The notes under the pieces were generated by a model. The model ran no database searches and was not told the origin of the DNA. It was given only the letters and a program-made list of their open reading frames with translations. Position numbers and translations under genes: made by a program. Below, piece after piece: positions 22,056-33,840 of a DNA stretch of 64,000 nucleotides. Source of the DNA: Cytospora piceicola (lineage: Eukaryota > Ascomycota > Sordariomycetes > Diaporthales > Cytosporaceae); NCBI GenBank assembly GCA_023375675.1, contig JALQBC010000048.1:124001-188000 (forward strand), given 5' to 3'. Position 1 is the first letter of the stretch, and each line of letters opens with the position of its first letter.

Positions 22056-23061
22056 ATTTTCAAGCTCAAGAGCAGCGTTGTGCCTGGGTAGGTGTACAAA
22101 GGTCGCAGTCAAAGAGCAGCAGCGGCTGTCCACACCCCTTGATATGGCGCGATTGCAGGAAGCAGGTTCCTCAATCAACCAAGTGTCTATAGCTGGATAG
22201 AAACCCACAAGCAATAAATCCAGATCGAAAGGTGGCACTCGATGCTAGAAATGAGCGGAAGTAACATGGGCTTCAGGCAGCCGGGGACATTCCTCGTGAT
22301 AGAGTGCTCAGGATCATGGGAGAGGGGGTTGGAGAATTGGACCAGTGAGCGAGCGGCAGGAGAGCGGCAGGTGGCTGCAGATGTCAAATCTGTCAAAAAG
22401 AATCGAGATGTATGAACGAACCCCAAAGAGTGTGAAGGAGTGAAGATAACAAGAGCAAAAGAGGATTAGATCGGTAGTTGTGGACGACGATCTTGACCGG
22501 GCGATAGCATCAATGCAGCGTGGTGTGTGGGTGCACGCGTTGCGTCGCACGACCACGGTGGTTCCCGTGGGCGAACCGAACCAACCAAGGACCAGTTGAC
22601 CCGACAGGTCTGGGGCAACCACCGGGATAGTATCCTTCTTTGATGGCGAGCGGAGGACAGGACGCCCGGGGGGGGGGGGGTTTGATGGGGAGGGACGGGA
22701 TTGACCTGTCTGAAGGATGCAGGAGGGATGTTGAGGAGTAGTCGTGAGAAATTGGGGATTGTGTGAGGAGATGGAAGCAGGGTGCCGAAGTCTCTGCCGT
22801 TGATCTCTGCAAATTGATAGGTTTTGACGCAGGTGAGTCGGTCTGTATCACAGAGGGTCAAGTAGGCGAGCGTATCAGCAAGAAGGGTCAGCGTATAGCT
22901 GCTTAAGCGAGAGTGATAGCTCGGTGCTCCTGCTACCACAGAGGATGGCGACGAGCGTCGGGCCAGAGCAGCAACCGGATGGATCGGTTTAAAAGTACCA
23001 ACGTGATTATTCCAACGGAAACCTTAGTCAACCTCCCTTGTGTGGCATCGTGTGTGGTGAG

Positions 23062-23113
23062 GAGACGAGAGAAGACGAGAAGAGACGAGACGAGACGAGA
23101 CGAGACGAGACGG
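23062..23113. repeat. GACGA pentanucleotide microsatellite
   Basis: About 52 bp of GAGACGAGAC-type repeats, with a core of five uninterrupted units near 23085-23112. Confidence 0.85.
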
Positions 23114-23947
23114 AGGCGCCGTGCCGTTACCGTACCGTACCCGTGCCGCGCCGCTCCTTTTGCTCCGTAAGACTCAAGACGAATCAGGATGGATGGATGC
23201 TCACTCGGTCACAAACACCACTGGAATAATTTGCTGGGGCCGAGAACGAGGAGATAGGCAAATAAAGGTCCTGTGCAAGGCAGGCAGGTAGGCGGGTTCA
23301 GTAATTGTGAAAACTGCCGAGAGACTACGCGGCGTAGAGAGGGAAGTCCTGGTTACAAAGATCCTCAAGCAGTGAAGGCTTCTGGGGTTTATCTGTGACT
23401 CAGGCTTTGAACCGTTTTCACTCACTCACGTCTTCTCCGGCGCCAAAGGAAGGAAGGCGGCCGGGAAAGACCCGTAAGACCGGAACGGATACCTAGTCCA
23501 CGGGACCAAGTAAAGTCGGTAGAGGTTGAAGTCTGGGTCCTCGAGTGCCGACGATGTGCGGCCATCCGGAGCGGAGCCGCTCGCTCGTTCTAGCTGGTGG
23601 TGAGGGGGCGACAAGGCAGATGGCTGCCAGTCACGGACTGTTGGTCCGTGGATCTTAGGGAACAGGCTTTGATATGCCAATTGATGTCGCAATCCCTCAA
23701 AAGTATTGGTTGAGACAATCTCTTCCAAGTAAGCTTCAACCTGACCTGTTCGAATGTACTGCCGATGACTGCATGCAGGGACCTTCGACTAATCTCGAAA
23801 GAGGAGGAGTGGTGGAGTGGAGGAGTGGAGGTGGTTGAGGCGGGAAGGAGGCACAGCCAAGGGTTAGGGCCAGTACCCACCCAGATACTTGGGTGCCAGG
23901 GTGCCAGGGTGCCTACCATAGTACTGTGTACCTACCTAGACACTAGG

Positions 23948-24018
23948 TACCTAGGTAGACTGGTAGATAAGCCCTGGAGACGAACGGCGTACCTGCCTCT
24001 AAGGTAGGTACCTAGGTA
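23948..24018. repeat. Cluster of TACCTAGGTA palindromes (two perfect copies)
   Basis: Perfect copies lie at 23948-23957 and 24009-24018, with several half-matches (ACCTACCTAG, AAGGTAGG) around them. The other perfect copies in the window are at 2964, 3746, 9227, 9631, 24894, 24927, 25550, 38153, 40519, 41074, 54876, 58873 and 58995, all between genes. Confidence 0.9.
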
Positions 24019-24893
24019 TACTACACACCTTATTTCAGCTTAGATAAGCGACATTTCTTTTTCCACAAGTTGGCACATGACGGGAAATGAATGCCTTTTA
24101 ATTGATTACCTACTTAAATAGGTAACTTATACATATATGTACCACCATACTCTTGCTATCAAACCCATAGGCATGATGGAGTTCTTCCAAAGGCATTAAT
24201 TGTGTGACATCCATGGATATCGGTCCCTGAAGACAATATGAACATCTGCCAACACTCCCTCCCGGACTTCGGCCTCGCTGAATTGGAAATGAGGGGAAGA
24301 AAGAAAGGAATGATTTCGCAATTCGGCCTGCATATGTACCTACCTAGGGTAGGTGTCGAATGCAAGGACCAAACGAGGGAGGTGGCTTGTCGAAGATGCT
24401 TACTACTAATCCGTACCTGGGGCAAGATGCGAGATAGAGGGTACAATACGGGTTCGTATATAAAGCCAATTAGCCTGTATCTTACAGACAGACAGACAGA
24501 GTAGGGTGGTCGCTTCCACTTTCCTTGGTCCTTGCTGCTCCTCCTCAATTCTGTCAGGCCCAGCCTCTCTTCTTTCCTTCCCTCTCATTTGCTCTTTCCG
24601 TCGAGGTTTCAGTCCCATCCTCCCACAAAATCTATGTAGACAGACAGACAGATACGTACTTACGTACATGACCAGTCCCTTCTCTTGCCAGTTGTCACCG
24701 CCACACGCCCACCGTCGCCCGCTTCTTCGCGTGACGTGGCCCATGATTTCTTGCACTTACAGTACTCAAGTACGTACGGTATCACCACACATCTCCGAGG
24801 CACATCGGGAATTACATGAGGTGATCACTCTTCCGGGGTTGTCAGGAACTCGGCCCTACCAATGTATCCACATAGGTACCTTAGTACTTTACC

Positions 24894-24936
24894 TACCTAG
24901 GTATCTACATACCTAGCTTAAGTAGGTACCTAGGTA
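24894..24936. repeat. Cluster of TACCTAGGTA palindromes (two perfect copies)
   Basis: Perfect copies at 24894-24903 and 24927-24936 flank ATACCTAGCTTAAGTAGG, itself a degenerate palindrome. Confidence 0.9.
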
Positions 24937-27542
24937 CATGCTCGATCCACTCTAGCGACGATAACCCACACCATACGAACGAGAAAGGGTTATGCCAACA
25001 ACATCATCCAGCCTCCTCACTTAGTTCGGCTGGTTTTCTTTTGTGAAAAGCATAAAACCATTCATGTGGAACGCACCCTGAGGACCGACCACTTTTTTTG
25101 GTGGCCCCGACCTGCGAGGATAGCGCTCACATACACACACATGTACCAGTTTCCCCCCCGTCTGCTCGTATGGTCTAGTACCGTGGTTCCTCTTCTGTAC
25201 CATACGGATACATACGAAAAAGATACCACCTAGCTATCCCGTTGATCCTGATTGTCCTGGAGTCACTGTTGGTAATTCGTCATCATCTCGCTCGTCGTCG
25301 TCTCACTCTTCTGGCCCAGCAACTGCAACGTCAAACCACATTATGAGAAGAAATACATACGCCAGATCAACCATCATTCCGAGCCCCCTGGCCCCATGGG
25401 AGCGCTTCTCTAGTCTCTTTGCTGACCTGATAGGTCACAAGTCATACATATCATACATATGGATGGACCTGTTTATTCGTCCCTGCCTGTCGTTGCCGTC
25501 ATTTCCCGTCGTCACCGTCAACCAACATACATATGTGTACTATGTATACTACCTAGGTATGTACAATGGGCAACTAACTCGTCGCCCATCATTTCGATAA
25601 CAAGCCGGCCCCTCCGTCTGGCCGTCTTGAGCAATAACACCCTATGCTGGTTGGGGAACCGCTCCTCCGCCTGTGGTGATATACAGAGCTGATCCATGCC
25701 TCTATTGGTACATACATCCTACTAGTATACTAGTACATGCTACTGTGTATGCCGACACCTCACCAGCCGCATCTTCTTCGGAGAAGCAGCCAACAATTTT
25801 CCAGCCAGACCCTACATAACACATGCACTAAAGAATGACTTGCTTATCCCAGGAGCACACTCCTGGGCCGACCATTCGAGGCAACGCATGGGTCTGAGCG
25901 CCGGGGGACCAATGAGATGCGTCCTTGGACCTTCTGAACATGCCACGATGCAGCCGTTCACCTGCGGCCTTGCATGCTGCACGGTGGCACCAGCATCTCA
26001 TGCGCACCGTGATGCAATCATCCAAAACCCGGCCACTCTGAAGGCTTCTTTCATTACCAGTACCCTGCCCGTGGGACTGGAGTTCCACGACCGGGCCATT
26101 ATCTGGCACGTTTGGTTGTTGGGAAAGAGGACCTTCGGCAAAGTGGTCGCTGTTGGCTGCCAGGGGCCCCAGGCACTTTCCGAGGCTCACGTTTTGTGGC
26201 GAGCCGACAGGGTACTATCCATGCTGACCATGACATGGCGAAGATCTTCAACTCCATCTCCGAGTTCATGACACCAAGTCCATACTATGTACGCCACTGT
26301 CAACCCATCCCCCAGGAAATATCACTTCTTGCGCTTTCGGCTTGGTCTAGATCAACGTACCGGACGGCGGTCATCCACCTACTGTAGCTTTTCCGCCGAG
26401 AGTCTATGCTGATCGTCCTGCTCTCCCCATGGAATCCGGTGCTAGGGTCGCCTTACAGGCTTGCTCTCAGATTGCAATTTGCCAGTCTTGAGCTGATTCC
26501 GTTCGGTCCGTGGCAACTCGACCGGGTCAGCACCTGGGTCAGCAATGGGGCCTGCATGTGTGGGCCTTACAAACCCCGGGTCTACTGTGTGCATATCACT
26601 TGATTCTGTCTATGATGGAGCGAAACGACAATGGGTGACATCTACTCCCAAAAGGGGTGTGGTACTATTTTATGACGGCCACATCTGTCCGCTCTTCCAG
26701 GCCCTAAAGCAATCTTTCATCCCCATCAACTTCAAGCGTAACCTGACCACGTTGCATGCTAATCACACCTCATGAGCAGGAGGATCAGGATACTTGCCGC
26801 CAGAACAACTTATGCCCTGTCCACCGGTACTGTCCTGGTGGCGTGTTACGCAGTACGTCGGGTGGACGGGCCTCTGCCTCATGAAAGCTATATGTGCCCT
26901 TCTTAGGCTCAACGCTGAGAGGCCGAAACCCGGTAACTAGTATACTTCTCTGGGCACCCAGGCTATTGCACAAGTGTTGTGCGTCTTGGGAACCGGTTGG
27001 TGAGCACTCGCTTGTTAGCCCACTCGGATTACCCAACTTCTACCAAGGAGTGAGCAGACCTCGTCGCAGAAATGCGACCACAACCTGCCGGCCTCGTTTG
27101 CCGTACAACTTGGTCTTGCTTTAAGGCCTTCGAAGCCACTGGCAAAACCGACACACCCATCATTCGAGTCACTAGACTGTGTGCCAGTTCGACTCGTCAC
27201 TAGCGTCACTCTTCCCATGTCGGTGACTGCCATGGATGATACTATGACCCACCGGCGACTGCTACCCCTTTCGCTTTACCCATCCCCGTTTCGTCTCCAG
27301 ACTGCCGGATTCGTTCCTTTCGCTTGCGATCCTACATACCACAAACTAGATAAGCGAGCCTTTGTTCCTTGGTCGACGGAACCTATTTCCTCGAGCCCAT
27401 CGATAAACACACTCGGCTCTCGCTTACCTTTAATTACCTTGGTTCTCCGTTGGCCCACAACCATCCACCCTCCTATTATCTTCTGACCCCCCCCGAGCCC
27501 AGACTACTTTTTCTCTCTCGAACCCCTTCGTCACCGAAGACC

Positions 27543-29710
27543 ATGGCGGTGCTCGAGCGCATTTTACCCTCGTCCGGGGAGGTCCCAACCACTGCCTTCT
27601 CCGTTGTCAACCTTGTCGTACTCGTGGCCCTGGGCCTGCTTGGATACTTTTCTGTCTCAATCTATACCACATGGCGCCGTCTCAGGCACATTCCTGGCCC
27701 ACGGTCGGCTGGATTCAGCAAGTGGTGGATGTTGCGTAACACCCTTGGTGGAAGCATGCATCTAGCTCTCAAGGCAGCTTGCGATACCTATGGTAAGGAG
27801 GCGTCTGGCCGCGAAATTCGGGTCCAAGCTCTCGGGTTCCTTTCCTCACCAAACACCAAATAAGACATGCAGATGATTACCCTGACACTGCAGCCTGAGA
27901 CATTTGGAAACTTTAACAATATGGCGCCTGGGGTAGGGGTGGGGAGGGGGGCAGGAACTGCAAGACCCAAAGAAGAAGAAAATGCGGGCAGAGGCAAAAA
28001 AACACGAAACAAACAAGCTGACACTGGAAACTGTGTGTTCTAGGCCATATCGCCCGCATCGGACCCAACTCCCTCGTAACAAACGATCCCGAGGTAGTGA
28101 AACGCATGTGGGCCGTCCGGTCCAAGTACAAGAAGGGTGACTTTTATGATGCCGTCCGTTTCGACCCCAGCCGTGACAATATCATATCTATGAGGGACGA
28201 TGAGAAGCACAACATCCTGAGGGCGAAAATGGCTGCAGGAGTAAGAAAGCTGTGTACCCAACCCCTTTCCTCATCGGACACTAGTCCGCTAATCGCTTGT
28301 TGCGCCTGTTGTTTAGTACGCCGGGAAGGAGAACGAGGGCCTCCAGCGAGGGGTCGACAAGGGGATTATGGCCTTCATCGGTCTGATCGAGCGAAACTAC
28401 GTATCTGAAGGAGCCATCTACCGGCCCATGGACTTTGCCAGGGCTGCCCAGTATCTAACCCTCGACATCATCGGCGACATTGCCTTTGGCAAGGACTTTG
28501 GCCACCTGGCTCAAGACGCAGACATCCACGAGTACATCGAGAGGACCGAGGCCAGCATGCCTGCGATGATGATCGTGACCGTCCTTCCCGCACTGGCAAG
28601 GCTGCTGCAGTCCCCTCTCTTCCGACGCTTCATGCCCTCGGAGAACGATCCTCACGGGTTTGGAAAGTTCATCGGGTAAGTTTCCGATCCTCCACACGCC
28701 ACCCCCCCCCTCTCCCCAAGCCCCATCTTCCATCATCCTATTTCTCTGTGACGCGTCATGTCGCACACGGCACGTTGTTCGCTGACAGGAGTCTCCGTGT
28801 CTCGCAAAACAACAGGGTCGCCAAGAGTGTGGTTGCTGAGAGACTCGCATACAAGGGGCCTGAGCGCAAGGACATGCTCGGGTCCTTCCTGAAGCACGGG
28901 CTGACGCCGGAGGAAGCTGAGGGCGAGGCGCTGGTCAACATCATCGCGGGCTCCGACACGACGGCCACGGCGATCCGGACGACCATGCTCTACCTGATGA
29001 GCTCGCCGCAGGCGTACCGCAAGCTCGCGCACGAGATCCGCACCGCCGGGGCCGCGGGGAGGCTGTCGGACCCCATCACGGACGAGGAGGCGCGCGGGCT
29101 CCCGTACCTGCAGGCCGTCATCAAGGAAGGGCTGCGCGTGTTCCCGCCGGTCACGGGCCTCATGCCGACGGTCGTGCCTCCTGGGGGCGACGTCATCCGC
29201 GGGATCCCTGTGCCCGAGGGCACGGAGATTGGCTGGTCTGCCTTTGGGGTGCAGCACAACAAGGGCGTGTACGGGCTAGACGCCGAGACGTTTCGGCCGG
29301 AACGCTGGCTCGAGGTCAAGGATGAGGAGCAGCTCCGCAACATGCTAAGCACCTGGGAGCTGGTGTTCAAGTACGGGAAGTGGCAGTGCCTGGGCAGGTC
29401 TGTCGCGCTGCTCGAACTGAACAAGATCTTCGTTGAGGTGAGTCTATAGGCAGCAGGCCCCACCCCCTCCCCCCTCTTCCCGCCCCCCAGGTCTCCCAAT
29501 CGAGCAATCATCCCTGTGGGCAGTGCCACTGGGAAGCTAGGGACTGGGATTCTGACACCCGACCTTTATCGGCGATCATGCTGACTCTGCTCTGTATAGC
29601 TGCTGCGACGTTACGACTTTGGCCTCCTCAACCCTCCTACGCCTTGGAACTCCTTCAGCGCCGGGATCTTCATCCAGTCAGAGCTCTGGGTCAAGGTGAC
29701 CCGAATCTAG
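27543..29710 (+). CDS. Cytochrome P450 monooxygenase, pisatin-demethylase-like class
   Basis: Exons 27543-27792, 28044-28240, 28317-28675, 28816-29437 and 29600-29710 give 512 residues. A membrane anchor (~24-44) and a proline hinge HIPGP precede the catalytic domain. The I-helix has AGSDTTAT, the K-helix has EGLR (ExxR), the meander has FRPERW, and the heme loop FKYGKWQCLGR places the heme-thiolate at about Cys460. Such enzymes sit in the ER membrane and use electrons from P450 reductase. The substrate is unknown; the region GWSAFGVQHNKGVYG resembles pisatin demethylase/benzoate-hydroxylase relatives. Intron 1 is long (251 nt). For intron 3 I chose acceptor 28815 because a GCTGAC branch lies ~30 nt upstream. 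An acceptor at 28788 is also in phase and would add nine residues. Confidence 0.93.
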
Positions 29711-30015
29711 TGGGGGATGTATGAGGGAAAAACCACCGGAGCTGATAAGGGGTACGGTACGTTGCGTGCTTGGACTTTTGGCGGGTGAGATTGGGCTGCT
29801 GGTGGGAAAGTCAATCTTGGCAGCGGTATGTGTGAGATATGGGCAGGCATTCGTGCGTCTGCGCATGTGGTACCCGAAGTGGTACAGTTTGATTCCTCCT
29901 GATGCACACAAGCGAACATAATTATGGTTTGGTTTTGATGAGACGGTGGTTGAAGAGGGCCTGTTTGGTTGGCCTTTTCATATTATTTGCCGAGTTGGAA
30001 GCGGGTAAACTGTAA

Positions 30016-30078
30016 CCTATAGCGTATAGCGTATAACGTATAGCTTATAGCTTATAGCCTATGAGTATAGCCTATATG
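30016..30078. repeat. Degenerate TATAGC tandem repeat
   Basis: About eight units of TATAGC/TATAAC with G, CT or GT spacers, in an AT-rich stretch after the P450 gene. Confidence 0.75.
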
Positions 30079-31294
30079 TCGGTTATACAGGCAATAAACC
30101 AGACTCACATTTTGCCGGATATATATTATTGGAATGCGCAGAGTCTGAGAAGCCAAAGTCAGCTCATCAAACAGCACAGGTGGCTGCTGTCGTGTGCTCC
30201 AGGGCTTTTTCTTCAAGACTGACTGCCCAGGTGGGTCATATGTATGTAGGTAATATAATGTAGGTTACCCTCCCGCTTGTTCAATGCATATCAAGTTAGT
30301 ATCTGTGTAGGTACTCAGTAGGTAGTCTGGTAGTCCAAGTATCTAGGTAGCCATGTGGATCATCAATCCGCCGCTATCCACCAAGGTTTCTCGCTTAGGC
30401 CTGTACCCGTTTCGCCAATGCCTGTCGGCAGCAGCTAATCAAGACCCATGAACCCAGCCGAGCGTCTAACGGAGGCTACGGAACCATGTCGGCGTGATAT
30501 GAGCGGCAGTAGACTACCGGTAGTATACGCTACTAAGTACCTCATGGCCAACTACATTGCACTATTTGCATTGATGCCTGATCCCTGATCTGATAGACTC
30601 AAGGACAAAGCAAAAAAGACTTCCCAAAGTCCACAACGACCGTTGACCGGTCTACAAGGTACCTAAGTTAGTTGACCCGTTGAACATCCCACTGACCTCC
30701 GGTTCCCCATGTGCCTTGACTTCTGTGGGCTGACATAGATGCTGTGTGTATATAGTACGATCACGATCACGATCACGGTCACAGAAGAGAGAGCCAGAGA
30801 GAGATAGAGAGGGGAAGAAAAAAAAAGAAGAAGAAAAAAAAGAGGGAGAGAAAGAGTGGGAGAGGAGAGAGGGAGAGAGGGGCTTGATTACCCATCCACA
30901 ACAGCAGCAGCAGCATCAGCATCAGCAATACACACTAAGAAAGTAGTCTACTTACTATAGCCGCACTGCATTCAACCGCCCGTTAAAACGACGCAACATT
31001 CAAGTGCCCAATACTACCCCCTCTCCCCATCTCCCAAACTTGGCATACCTCGTTTTCCTGAACAGGGAAAGGTCTGGCTGCAGTGAGGTGTTACACCTGT
31101 GTTCGTAAGAGGAGACGGCGAGGACGGATTCCCTCCAGAACGGGAACACACGCGGCCAAATTAGGGAGGACAGAAAACCAATTAGCCCAGTCACCTCCGG
31201 GGCACACCCGAAAGGGGAAAGGAAAAGGAAAAAGAAAAGAGAGCGGGGGAGAGGAAAAGGAAGGCAAAAGGAAGGCAAGAGGGAAAAGAAAAAG

Positions 31295-31325
31295 CACACG
31301 ACACGACACGACACGACACGAGACA
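31295..31325. repeat. ACACG pentanucleotide repeat in the leader of the JmjC gene
   Basis: Five ACACG-type units end about six bases before the ATG at 31331, so the repeat is probably within the 5' UTR. Confidence 0.8.
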
Positions 31326-31330
31326 CACAG

Positions 31331-33160
31331 ATGGCGGGCGCAGGCGCCGTGACGGACGCAGCAGTCGCCGCAGATGCACCAGCGACAAGGCTGCGCCTCC
31401 TCTGCCTCTCCGCCGCGGCCGGCATCAGGCGCGAGTGCGACTGCGCCCTCCTCCTCCAGCCGCCCCCGGACGGACCCCCGGCGGGCGGCGACCACCTGGC
31501 CGGCTGCGGCGAGCCGCTGGTGCAGCTCCTGTCGCGGCAGGCGGCGGGCCTGCTCGCTCTATACGAGGCGCCGCCCTCGCCCTCGCCCTCGGCACCGTCA
31601 CCCGTCGGCCCGGGACAGCCTCCCGCGTCGGAGGAGGAGGAGGAGGAGAAGCAGGACCCTGGTGCTGGTGGGCGCCCCTGCCAGGACGGGCGGGACGGGC
31701 CACGGGACGGCGGGCGCGGTGGTCACGCCGATGATGGTGTTGGCCTGCTCATCCTGGGGAGGCTCGACGACCTCCTGTCGGTGGCCTATTCCAGGTTCTA
31801 CGCGTATCTGTACGAGGACCTGCCGCTCTGTTGGAGGCAGCTGTACACGGACGCCAGCATCCTGAAGTTCAGCTACCTCTTCCTGTCCCGGCCCTATCCG
31901 CCACCACGGCAGGATGGCGACGGCAGGCCGGTGCAGAGCGCGGGGAAGCCAGAGGACACACAGCTAGACGACATGGTCAAGGCGTTGGACCTGGCCCTGA
32001 TCCTCGCAGGCGCCGGCGGCCGTGACAGGGGCAGGGTATGGATCGATGCGGCTCTCGCGCTCCTGGAAGACGTCTGGGCTGCCGCCAGCGGCGGCGACGA
32101 AGACGACGAAGACGACGACCACCACCACCACCACCGCGGCCCACCCGTGACCGCAACCACCACCACCACCACCACGACGCCGCCGCCGGCGAAGAAGCCC
32201 AGGCTCGAGGGCCCGCCGCCGCCGCCGTCCTTCTCCGCGCGCGAGCCGTTCACGCCGCCCGTCCGCCGCCCGATCCGCCGCGCCCCGGCGGGCGCCGTGG
32301 ACATGGCCGGGTTCCAGCGCCACCTCGACGGCGCGGACCCGCGCCTGGGCCCGGAGCCGCTCGTGCTGGCGGGCCTGGCGGACGGCTGGCCGGCCAGGGC
32401 GGGCCGGCCGTGGGGCAGCCCGTCGTACCTCCTCTCGCGGACGTTCGGGGGCCGGCGGCTGGTGCCGGTCGAGGTCGGGCGGAGCTACGTGGACGAGGGC
32501 TGGGGCCAGCGGGTCGTGCCCTTTGGGGAGTTCCTGAGGGAGTACATCGACCCGCCCGCCGGCGCCGGCGCCGGCGCCGGGGAGGGGGAGGGGGACGGGG
32601 CCAGGCCCGTCGCGTACCTGGCCCAGCACCAGCTCTTCGCCCAGCTCACCCGGCTCCGGCACGACATCCTCGTGCCGGACCACTGCTACACCGCGCCCCC
32701 GCCGCACCCGACGGACCCGTCCCAGGGCCGGCCCGAGCTCGAGGGCCCCCTGCTCAACGCCTGGTTCGGCCCGCCCGGCACCATCACGCCCCTCCACACC
32801 GACCCCTACCACAACCTCCTGGTACAGGTCGTCGGCAGGAAGTACGTCCGCCTGTACTCGCCCCACCAGACGGGCAGGATGCGCGCGAGGGGCAAGGAGG
32901 GCGGCGTCGACATGGGAAACACGAGCCTGCTCGACGTCGGTGTTGTTGAGGGGTGGGATGTGAGCCCCGGCACGGAGGAACACGAAGACGGATGCGAAGA
33001 TGGAGAGCGACGAGGAGACGCTGCCGCCGAGGAGTTCAAAAAGGTGCCGTTTGTAGATTGCATACTCGAGCCAGGAGATGGGCTGTATATACCCATCGGC
33101 TGGTGGCATTATGTGAGAGGCCTGAGTGTCAGCTTTAGTGTTAGCTTGTGGTGGAATTGA
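31331..33160 (+). CDS. JmjC-domain hydroxylase of JMJD5/KDM8 type
   Basis: A single exon of 609 residues starts MAGAGAVTD. The C-terminal JmjC domain (~310-609) has an iron-binding HxD in PLHTDPYHN (His489, Asp491) and a second iron histidine in GWWHYV (His593). The ending LSVSFSVSLWWN is the pattern I know from JMJD5/KDM8 proteins, which are 2-oxoglutarate and Fe(II)-dependent protein hydroxylases. YLAQHQLFAQL and LLNAWFGPPGTITP are further family blocks. The N-terminal half is a degenerate helical region with inserts rich in Pro, Glu and Gly. One insert (~255-285) runs acid, six histidines, then a threonine tract. A Gly/Ala/Glu tract also interrupts the JmjC fold before VAYLAQ. Metal and co-substrate residues are intact. 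The substrate is unknown. Confidence 0.9.
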   Translation: MAGAGAVTDAAVAADAPATRLRLLCLSAAAGIRRECDCALLLQPPPDGPPAGGDHLAGCGEPLVQLLSRQAAGLLALYEAPPSPSPSAPSPVGPGQPPASEEEEEEKQDPGAGGRPCQDGRDGPRDGGRGGHADDGVGLLILGRLDDLLSVAYSRFYAYLYEDLPLCWRQLYTDASILKFSYLFLSRPYPPPRQDGDGRPVQSAGKPEDTQLDDMVKALDLALILAGAGGRDRGRVWIDAALALLEDVWAAASGGDEDDEDDDHHHHHRGPPVTATTTTTTTTPPPAKKPRLEGPPPPPSFSAREPFTPPVRRPIRRAPAGAVDMAGFQRHLDGADPRLGPEPLVLAGLADGWPARAGRPWGSPSYLLSRTFGGRRLVPVEVGRSYVDEGWGQRVVPFGEFLREYIDPPAGAGAGAGEGEGDGARPVAYLAQHQLFAQLTRLRHDILVPDHCYTAPPPHPTDPSQGRPELEGPLLNAWFGPPGTITPLHTDPYHNLLVQVVGRKYVRLYSPHQTGRMRARGKEGGVDMGNTSLLDVGVVEGWDVSPGTEEHEDGCEDGERRGDAAAEEFKKVPFVDCILEPGDGLYIPIGWWHYVRGLSVSFSVSLWWN

Positions 33161-33840
33161 TACCCCCATTTCTCTTCCCTCCCTCCTTTACCTCGCTGGC
33201 ACATTTTCTCATCTACTTGCTGCCATATTCACATAAATCATCCCCCCTATCGCCCCTTTGTCACTTTCGCTTCAGTCTCAAATAAAAAGTGGTGAATAAG
33301 AAGATACACCGGCCCGCTATGGACTAGAACACCGAGGAGGCATATAGACGGGCTTAGTTGCTGGTTACTGCAATCTCCATCGAGTACGCGAATTAGCTTC
33401 TCACAATTCATAAGAAGTGGCAAGGAGGTATGCGGAACGCTGCAGTTGAACTCGCGCTTTCAGAAAGGCATCGATTCTCCTCGCCTGTTGGAGGCTAGGA
33501 TCGGGGACCACCGGTCCTTCCGAGCCTGCCAGCGTCATTCTGGCAAGGGTGCCTTTCCTCTCTCCCTCTATGTACGCTGCATGGAGTATTTCACTATGTA
33601 TGTAGTGTGCTGGTGCGAGTCTTTTGACATGAAGCGTAAAGTGACAACGAGGCAATGAAACACCCAACGCCGGCTATCCGTTCATTCATGGCAGTCCACA
33701 AGGCCTGTTTATTCATCGCCATACCACTCGTCAAAGACTCCTCGAAAGGGGTTCCCCTCGCCTCCCAGAGCACATCCCTTCATGTACAATCACGCACAAC
33801 TCACAACCAGACCGATTCTCGTCCACACTTACACTGACGC
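33161..33840. other. Intergenic region between convergent genes
   Basis: This is the 3' flank of the JmjC gene (plus) and the F-box gene (minus). It is CT-rich to 33280. No gene is seen. Confidence 0.6.

Larger units (their letters stand above)
22056..27542. other. 5.5 kb gene-free stretch between divergent methyltransferase and P450 genes
   Basis: I searched both strands and found no family motif. Open frames are at most ~157 aa and lack coherent composition. The region holds a GACGA microsatellite, a poly-G run (22670-22681), GACA repeats (24483-24501, 24638-24652), and five perfect TACCTAGGTA copies between 23948 and 25559. From ~25.8 to 27.5 kb the sequence is GC-balanced and non-repetitive and could hold a non-coding RNA, long leader or an unrecognised gene. 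The last 150 bp before 27543 are CT-rich, like a promoter. Confidence 0.45.
29711..31330. other. Intergenic region with microsatellites
   Basis: No gene is seen. It contains a TATAGC/TATAAC repeat (30016-30078), GATCAC repeats (30758-30782), a long purine-rich run (30783-30882), CAGCAG/CATCAG repeats (30901-30930), another purine-rich stretch (31210-31295) and ACACG repeats directly before the next ATG. A 66-aa frame at 30746-30946 only reflects these repeats. Confidence 0.55.

Noticed and set aside
25840..26271. 143-aa plus frame in the large gap
   Set aside because: A minus-strand frame of 120 aa overlaps it almost fully; neither shows domains, splice-supported extension or protein-like composition.
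31964..33169. Open frame of 401 aa opposite the JmjC gene, and 303 aa in another plus frame
   Set aside because: Both are shadows in very GC-rich coding sequence where stops are rare. The JmjC frame has the iron ligands and family ending.
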